NCBI GenBank assembly: GCA_964648365.1
Contig: CAZYLK010000073.1
Location: forward strand, 1-27,255
Direction: 5' to 3'
From: SURF-32 sp964648365
Lineage (GTDB): Bacteria > Planctomycetota > Phycisphaerae > UBA1845
Length of the DNA: 27,255 nt
This document shows, piece after piece, positions 22,743 to 27,255 of this stretch (its first letter is position 1; each line of letters begins with the position of its first letter). The notes below the pieces were generated by a model. That model worked only from the letters and a program-made list of their open reading frames with translations, was not told the origin of the DNA and ran no database searches. A program made the position numbers and the translations under genes.

Positions 22743-24338
22743 ATGCCCGGCTCCGCCAGGTCATCGAAGGACGCCACAGCGGTTCCGAGCCTGCGCGCGA
22801 TCGTCGCCGTGGGGGTGTTGCCGCTGGCGGTGCTGGGGGTCTGTTTCCTCGCCGAAATCCCGTTGGGCACGCCGGGCTACCTGATCTATCGCTATTCACC
22901 CCTGGCGGCCGTGCGGCTGGTTCAGACGCTGCCGGCGTTGCTGATCGGCGGAGTCGTCGTCTATGCACTGTGGAGGCTTGTCGTGCGCGAACAGCGGCTC
23001 AGTCGCGCCGGGCTGGCCGGGTTGCTGTTGGCCTATGGCGGGCTTTGCGTGTGGACCTTCTTCGCGCCTCCGGTCTACGTCCGCCAGATTTCTGTGAACC
23101 TGCTGTCCCCGTCCCACGACGGCGCGTTCGTGTATGAGGCGAAGCAGGTTACGTCCCTGCGGGACTATCTGTCCACGGGGTTTTATGAACGGATCGCGCT
23201 GTCGCCGGAACAGATGCGGGGAACGCGCGTGATCAGCAACCCCGCGGGGATGACGGTGCTGGCCTGGAGCGTGGATCGGCTGCTGGCGGTGGCGCCCGGT
23301 CTGGAAGGCGCGGTTCAGAGCGCGTTCCGGTTGGACTCGGAGGAGCTGGACGCGTCCATGCGGGCCACGTTTGCCCGTCCCCTGTTGCTGGCCGTCGTCT
23401 TAACGTTGTTCTGGGGGCTGGCGATCGTCGTTGCGTATCGGCTGTGTCGGCTGTGGATGCCGCCGCTGGCGTCCGCGGCGGTGTCTGTGGCTTGCGTGTT
23501 CAATCCGGCGACGGTCAACTTCACACCGGGTAAAGACCCGGCTCAGTTGTTGAGCGTGGTTCTGCTCGTGTATCTCGGGCTGGTTGCGTATGAGCGCCGT
23601 TGCTGGCAGGCGGCGCTGGGCGCGGGGGCCGTTCTGGCGGCATCGCTGACCGTGGGCCTGATTCACGTGTGGGTCGCGCTGATTGTGCTTGTGGGCACCG
23701 GGTGGCACGCGCGAAGTCGCGCGGGCGGCTGGTCTGACTGGGGGCGCGGCTGTCTGCTGCCGGCGGTCGTCGGTTTCGCCGTCGCGGCGATTCTTCTCTG
23801 GTGGGTGAGTGGCTGGAACGTGATGCACTCGACCTGGGCGGTGGCTCGGCGCTTTCCTCAGATCCAGCGTTATCTGATCAACGGCGTGTGGACGCTGATG
23901 GGTGTTCCGCTGTTCCTGCTGTTCGCCGGATCGACCTTCTGGTGCCTGGTCGCCGTCGTCCGGCCGGGTCGCAGCGAGGCGGAACAGGACAGCGCCGCCG
24001 CAGGCGACGGCGATGCGGCTTCGGGGGCAAGCGCCGCCCGCCTCGGTCGCGCGTTGACCGGTGTAACCGTCGTCGTGATGACCTACACCTATTTTTTTGC
24101 CAATAACAACGAGACGCCGCGGTTGTGGATCCCGTTTCTGGCATTATTGACCGTGTCCCTGGCGCTCAGTCGGCCGTTGTTCAGGCTGGACACACGCCAC
24201 AGCCGCCGCATTTGCGTCACGTTGATTGCGGTTCAAGTTGCCGTCACCGTGTTCCATTGGGGGCTGATGGACGCCCGCGAATCGGAGTATCGCATTATGC
24301 CCGGACCGGGCAACGCGCCGGCACGGTTGTGGAACTGA
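22743..24338 (+). CDS. Polytopic membrane protein, GT-C-like topology
   Basis: A 531-residue protein with about ten hydrophobic segments (for example AIVAVGVLPLAVLGVCFLAE, LLLAVVLTLFWGLAIVVAY, GAVLAASLTVGLIHVWVALIVLVG, LLPAVVGFAVAAILLWWVSG, VSLALSRPLFRL). A loop of ~90 residues after the third segment has SHDGAFVYEAKQV and YLSTGFYERIALSP, placed like the first extracytoplasmic loop of GT-C glycosyltransferases, but the usual acidic pair is not clear. The family is therefore not certain; a lipid-linked sugar transferase or an uncharacterised membrane protein are both possible. The start at 22743 lacks a strong ribosome binding site. It lies 92 bp after the cytochrome gene and 32 bp before the crotonase gene. 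Confidence 0.7.
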   Translation: MPGSARSSKDATAVPSLRAIVAVGVLPLAVLGVCFLAEIPLGTPGYLIYRYSPLAAVRLVQTLPALLIGGVVVYALWRLVVREQRLSRAGLAGLLLAYGGLCVWTFFAPPVYVRQISVNLLSPSHDGAFVYEAKQVTSLRDYLSTGFYERIALSPEQMRGTRVISNPAGMTVLAWSVDRLLAVAPGLEGAVQSAFRLDSEELDASMRATFARPLLLAVVLTLFWGLAIVVAYRLCRLWMPPLASAAVSVACVFNPATVNFTPGKDPAQLLSVVLLVYLGLVAYERRCWQAALGAGAVLAASLTVGLIHVWVALIVLVGTGWHARSRAGGWSDWGRGCLLPAVVGFAVAAILLWWVSGWNVMHSTWAVARRFPQIQRYLINGVWTLMGVPLFLLFAGSTFWCLVAVVRPGRSEAEQDSAAAGDGDAASGASAARLGRALTGVTVVVMTYTYFFANNNETPRLWIPFLALLTVSLALSRPLFRLDTRHSRRICVTLIAVQVAVTVFHWGLMDARESEYRIMPGPGNAPARLWN

Positions 24339-24370
24339 TCGTTCGGCGCCGTGGTCGAAGGAGAACTCTC

Positions 24371-25234
24371 ATGTCGCACCTTCAGGGGCGAAGTCCCGAC
24401 TCGTTCGGCTTCCAGTCCATTATCTACGAAAAGTCCGGCCGCCGCGCCACGGTGACGTTCAACCGGCCCGACGTGCTCAACTGCGTCGATCTGTCGATGC
24501 TGAGGGAGCTTCAGCTTGCGTTTCAGGACGTCGCCTGGGACGACGCGATTGCGGTGATGGTGCTGACGGGCACGGGCGATCGGGCTTTCTGCACCGGGGC
24601 CGACCTGCGCGAGCAGAGGGCGCACTTCGTCGATTCACCGCAGGATTACTGGAAATGGATGGGCGAGTTCTGCGCCGCGCACGAGCGGCTGCGCAACATC
24701 GGCAAGCCGACGGTCGCCCGCCTGAATGGCATCGTGGTCGGGGGGGGGAACGAGTTCAACATGTCGTGCGACCTGGCGGTGGCGGCGGACGACATTTACA
24801 TCCGCCAGGTGGGTGCGGCGATGGGAAGCGTTGCGGCCGCGGGGGCGACGCAGTGGCTGCCGCTGATCGTGGGCGACCGCCGGGCGCGCGAGATTCTCAT
24901 GTTATGTGAAGAAATCCCCGCGGCACAGGCCCTGGAATGGGGTCTTGTCAATCGGGTGGTGCCGCGCGGCGACCTGGACGCAGCGGTAGACGAGATGTGC
25001 GGCAAGCTGGAAAACAAGCTGCCCGAGTGTATGCGCTACACCAAGCAGCAGCTCAACTTCTGGCGCGAGTTGAGCTGGCACCAGACGATCGGCCACGCGC
25101 GCGACTGGCTCAGTATCCACAATCGCGCTCCCGAGGTCCACGAAGGCGTCAATGCGTTTCTGGAGAAGCGGAAGCCGAGATATGATCAGATGCGGCCTGC
25201 GGGGGAAGAAGGGAGTAAGGGAGTAAGGGAGTGA
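24371..25234 (+). CDS. Crotonase (enoyl-CoA hydratase/isomerase) family enzyme
   Basis: A 287-residue protein. ATG at 24371 has AAGGAGA upstream. Crotonases act on acyl-CoA thioesters in the cytoplasm. Visible are the first oxyanion-hole segment AFCTGADL (72-79), the second IVVGGGNEF (121-129) with Glu128 at the place of the first catalytic Glu of enoyl-CoA hydratase, and RQVGAAMGSVAAAGATQWLP. There the second catalytic Glu is replaced by Gly148. From memory, the same replacement and a GSxAxxGAT...LPL stretch occur in 6-oxocyclohexene-carbonyl-CoA hydrolases, so ring-cleaving hydrolase or lyase activity is possible but unproven. Nine consecutive G (24740-24748) encode the GGG. The last nine residues and the stop codon lie in a repeat array. 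Confidence 0.82.
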   Translation: MSHLQGRSPDSFGFQSIIYEKSGRRATVTFNRPDVLNCVDLSMLRELQLAFQDVAWDDAIAVMVLTGTGDRAFCTGADLREQRAHFVDSPQDYWKWMGEFCAAHERLRNIGKPTVARLNGIVVGGGNEFNMSCDLAVAADDIYIRQVGAAMGSVAAAGATQWLPLIVGDRRAREILMLCEEIPAAQALEWGLVNRVVPRGDLDAAVDEMCGKLENKLPECMRYTKQQLNFWRELSWHQTIGHARDWLSIHNRAPEVHEGVNAFLEKRKPRYDQMRPAGEEGSKGVRE

Positions 25235-25254
25235 GGGAGTAAGGGAGTGAGGGA
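25211..25254 (+). repeat. GGGAGTAA/GGGAGTGA tandem 8-mer array, forward
   Basis: Five 8-bp units of GGGAGTAA or GGGAGTGA and part of a sixth. The stop codon of the crotonase gene (25232-25234) lies inside it. The inverted partner array is at 25443-25506. Confidence 0.9.
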
Positions 25255-25442
25255 AGAGGGGAAGAAACACGGTCCTGCCCGGTTCCCGAATTCTGCTTCC
25301 CGCACGAGATGACTCCCGTTTCCATCGCTGCGCTCATCTTCGGTTACGGCCGACGATCGTTCGGGGTAAAAGACGGAGTGTGGGACAAGCAGCTCGCAGA
25401 TTCGCACCGCCCGCAGATTCGCGCCGCCCGCCGACTCTTCTC
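25255..25442. other. Intergenic region between inverted 8-mer arrays
   Basis: No gene is seen. It holds two copies of CGCAGATTCGC[AG]CCGCCCG (about 25396-25432) in tandem. No promoter stands out. Confidence 0.4.
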
Positions 25443-25506
25443 TCACTCCCTCACTCCCTTACTCCCTTACTCCCTCACTCCCTCACTCCCTTACTCCCTT
25501 ACTCCC
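25443..25506 (-). repeat. TCACTCCC/TTACTCCC tandem 8-mer array, reverse
   Basis: Eight exact-length units in the order C C T T C C T T at the second position. It is the reverse complement of the array at 25211, 190 bp away, so a transcript running through both could form a long hairpin. Confidence 0.9.
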
Positions 25507-25658
25507 TTTTTCTCTCGTCTCAGATCGACGCGCGTCGTTGTGCGCCGTTTTCAAGTGCTGCAATGACCCGTGTGGCGCGGCGACATGTGTTGTTCGGGGC
25601 CGGATGATACCGCGTCGGCCGGCCCATCGTCATCTTCAATCCAGAAGGAGTACGCCGA

Positions 25659-26714
25659 ATGACTCAGTGTGTAAACCATCGGACGATCTGTGCCGCGATG
25701 CTGCTGCTGGCCGGACTCAGCGTTGAGGCCCGGGCGGGCAAGCTGCGCGTGCCGAAGAAGTACCCGACGATCCAGGCCGCGATCCAGGCGGCCGACCACG
25801 GCGATCGGGTCGTGGTCGCGGAGGGCGTCTATACCGGCGCCGGCAACGTGGACATCGATCTGATGGGCAAGTCGATCCGCGTCGAATGCGCCGGTGACGC
25901 CGCGTCGTGCGTGATCGACTGCCAGGCGACGCCGCAGAGTCCGCGTCGCGGCTTCATCATCCAGCGCGGGGAAACTGCCAACTGCGTCATCGAGGGTTTC
26001 ACGATCCGTAACGGGGCCACGCCCGACGGCGCCATCGACGACCGCTTCAACGGCGCCGGGATCCTCGTGACACAGGGCAGCAGCCCCACGATCCGCAACA
26101 TGGTCATCGAAAACGCCCGCGCCGGCTGTTGGGGGGGGGCGATCTGCTGCAGCCATCAGAGCAGCCCGGTCATCGAGAACTGCGTCATGCGCAACAACTA
26201 CTCCGGCGACGACGGCGGCGCGCTGTTCGCCTGGAACGGCAGCCGGCCGACGGTGATCAACTGCCTGATCGTCGACAACGAGGCGCAGGTCACCGGCGGC
26301 GGCGTGACCTTCTTTGATCTCGGTTCGGTCATCATCAACTCCACGATCGTCGGCAACACCGCGCCCTGGGGCGCGGGTGTGCTCAACTCGGGCGGCGGCT
26401 CGACCATCGTCAACTCCATCATCCGCGGCAACACCGGCAACCAGCAGATCTGGGGAACTGCCGACGTCACCTTCTCGAACGTGGAGGGGGGCTTTGCCGG
26501 TGAGGGCAACCTTGACGCCGATGCGATGTTCCTGGCCGGCCCGTCCGGCGACTACTACCTTTCCCAGAAACAGGCCGGTCAGGGCGACAACAGCCCGTGC
26601 CTGGACGCCGGCCAGGGCAAGGCCCGCAAGCTCGGCCTCAAACGCACCACCACGCGTATCGACGGAAAGGCGGACAGGCTCGCCGTAGACCTGGGCTACC
26701 ACTATCCGCGCTGA
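25659..26714 (+). CDS. Exported right-handed beta-helix protein without C-terminal Cys domain
   Basis: A 351-residue protein. ATG at 25659 has AGAAGGAG eight bases upstream. The signal peptide (CAAMLLLAGLSVEARA, cut near residue 26) is followed by LRVPKKYPTIQAAIQAA and a run of beta-helix coils (PTIRNMVIENARAG, PVIENCVMRNNYSG, PTVINCLIVDNEAQ, VIINSTIVGNTAPWG). It is clearly a paralogue of the protein at 1531: the openings (GVYTGAGNVDIDLMGK versus GVYTGTGNRDIDFRGK) and the endings (EGNLDADAMFL...YYLSQ...SPCLDAG...DLGYHYP) align. It stops right after GYHYPR, exactly where the other protein continues into its Cys domain. A nine-G run (26131-26139) encodes WGG. No catalytic residues assigned. Confidence 0.87.
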   Translation: MTQCVNHRTICAAMLLLAGLSVEARAGKLRVPKKYPTIQAAIQAADHGDRVVVAEGVYTGAGNVDIDLMGKSIRVECAGDAASCVIDCQATPQSPRRGFIIQRGETANCVIEGFTIRNGATPDGAIDDRFNGAGILVTQGSSPTIRNMVIENARAGCWGGAICCSHQSSPVIENCVMRNNYSGDDGGALFAWNGSRPTVINCLIVDNEAQVTGGGVTFFDLGSVIINSTIVGNTAPWGAGVLNSGGGSTIVNSIIRGNTGNQQIWGTADVTFSNVEGGFAGEGNLDADAMFLAGPSGDYYLSQKQAGQGDNSPCLDAGQGKARKLGLKRTTTRIDGKADRLAVDLGYHYPR

Positions 26715-27255
26715 CCACCGGTCCGGGCTGAAGCGTCGCGCGACGTCCGCCCGACGGGCGGCTTCGGCGCCGCCCCGTGTGAGAGCCTCCTCCCAGTCAC
26801 AGTCGCCCGGAGTCGTGCTGACGCCAGCATGATGCCGGGCGACGTGCATTTCGGCGGCGGGCGGCACTGCTGCGATGCCGGGCCGTCCTCCCGCGGGGCC
26901 TGGTCGCGAGCGGGCGAGGCTGGAGCCCGGCGGTCCCGGGCCGTTCACCCGGGCGTGGGAACTCGGTGGCGGACCGGTGATCGCACCGTTCGGGGTGCGT
27001 TGCACTCTGGGCGGCTCAAGGTGGGCTTTCGCCGAGCGTGAATCGGGTGGCATCCGCCGGAGGCGGACCGAAGGCAAGCCGTGGTATGCTGGAACGCCAT
27101 TTTCCCGAGCGCTGCACGCCTGCTTCGCTCACCACGGCCTCGAAGACGAGACCGTGCCACCCGCGTGCCACCCACAATGCCACCCACGTGCCACCCACAA
27201 TGCCACCCGCCGAACCTGTCACGCACCCTGCCTCCGCCTGCCTCGCTGCCTCGCG
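26715..27255. other. Intergenic region to the end of the window
   Basis: No convincing gene on either strand: open frames here lack ribosome binding sites and known motifs. The long minus-strand open frame through 25551-27077 is the complement of the beta-helix gene. The only distinct feature is the GTGCCACCC array at 27154-27208. Confidence 0.5.
27154..27208 (+). repeat. [GA]TGCCACCC repeat, five copies
   Basis: Copies start at 27154, 27165, 27177, 27188 and 27200, so the period alternates between 11 and 12 bp, with GTG and ATG versions alternating in the last four. The GTGCCAC core is also in the inverted repeat at 8579-8658. Confidence 0.85.

Noticed and set aside
24125..24370. N-terminal extension of the crotonase
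   Set aside because: It overlaps the end of the membrane protein gene in another frame, and the ATG at 24371 has a good ribosome binding site.
25551..27077. 508-residue minus-strand open frame
   Set aside because: It lies opposite the second beta-helix gene and has no known motif, signal or ribosome binding site.

Overview
This is a high-GC bacterial window that looks like a planctomycete, probably of the Phycisphaerae or a related lineage and probably from a metagenome assembly. The evidence is: secreted proteins ending in a dockerin-like tail (DxDxDGDVDLGDFxxFQNAY...GP), a zinc-ribbon membrane protein with a CxxCGYNLRGL...RCPECG motif, right-handed beta-helix proteins, an RTX-like repeat protein, frequent GTG and TTG starts, and many intergenic short-unit repeats. 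A 100-N gap (21934-22033) is flanked on both sides by the same 55 bases, which points to an assembly artefact. No tRNA, rRNA, CRISPR array, insertion sequence or phage module was recognised.

Layout. 1-1513: the end of a gene running in from the left, then a lone AAA-type ATPase. 1531-11038: a block of large exported proteins, namely a beta-helix protein (-), a small exported protein (+), an RTX-like protein built of three 795-bp units (-), and a coupled pair of a DUF4198-like protein and an Asp-box beta-propeller (+). The beta-helix, the small exported protein and the propeller share an unrecognised ~80-residue Cys-containing C-terminal domain. Low-complexity repeats, often as inverted pairs, fill the gaps. 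11222-13516: promoter, ~455-nt leader, small acidic exported protein, hairpin, then a seven-repeat propeller with a dockerin-like tail. 13555-17223: a conserved core of peptide deformylase (-), TPR protein (+), ribosomal protein S20 (+) and CheV (-). 17474-20994: a second, inverted copy of the promoter-leader-small protein-hairpin-propeller cassette, with an extra exported gene at its end. 21186-25234: zinc-ribbon membrane protein, a lipoprotein with a cytochrome c'-like haem site, a polytopic membrane protein and a crotonase-family enzyme, all +. 25659-26714: a second beta-helix protein lacking the C-terminal domain. 26715-27255: no gene seen.

How the parts relate. Most of the window encodes exported, surface-type proteins of unknown role, with two kinds of C-terminal module that may serve sorting or attachment: the Cys domain and the dockerin-like tail. 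The most interesting structure is the pair of inverted paralogous cassettes around the deformylase-TPR-S20-CheV core. Their similarity extends beyond the proteins to the promoter position, a 7-bp tandem repeat inside the leader (GCCACTC x4 versus GCCATTC x8), a shared 16-mer further down the leader and a hairpin between the two genes. This suggests a regulated, duplicated expression unit rather than a simple gene duplication.
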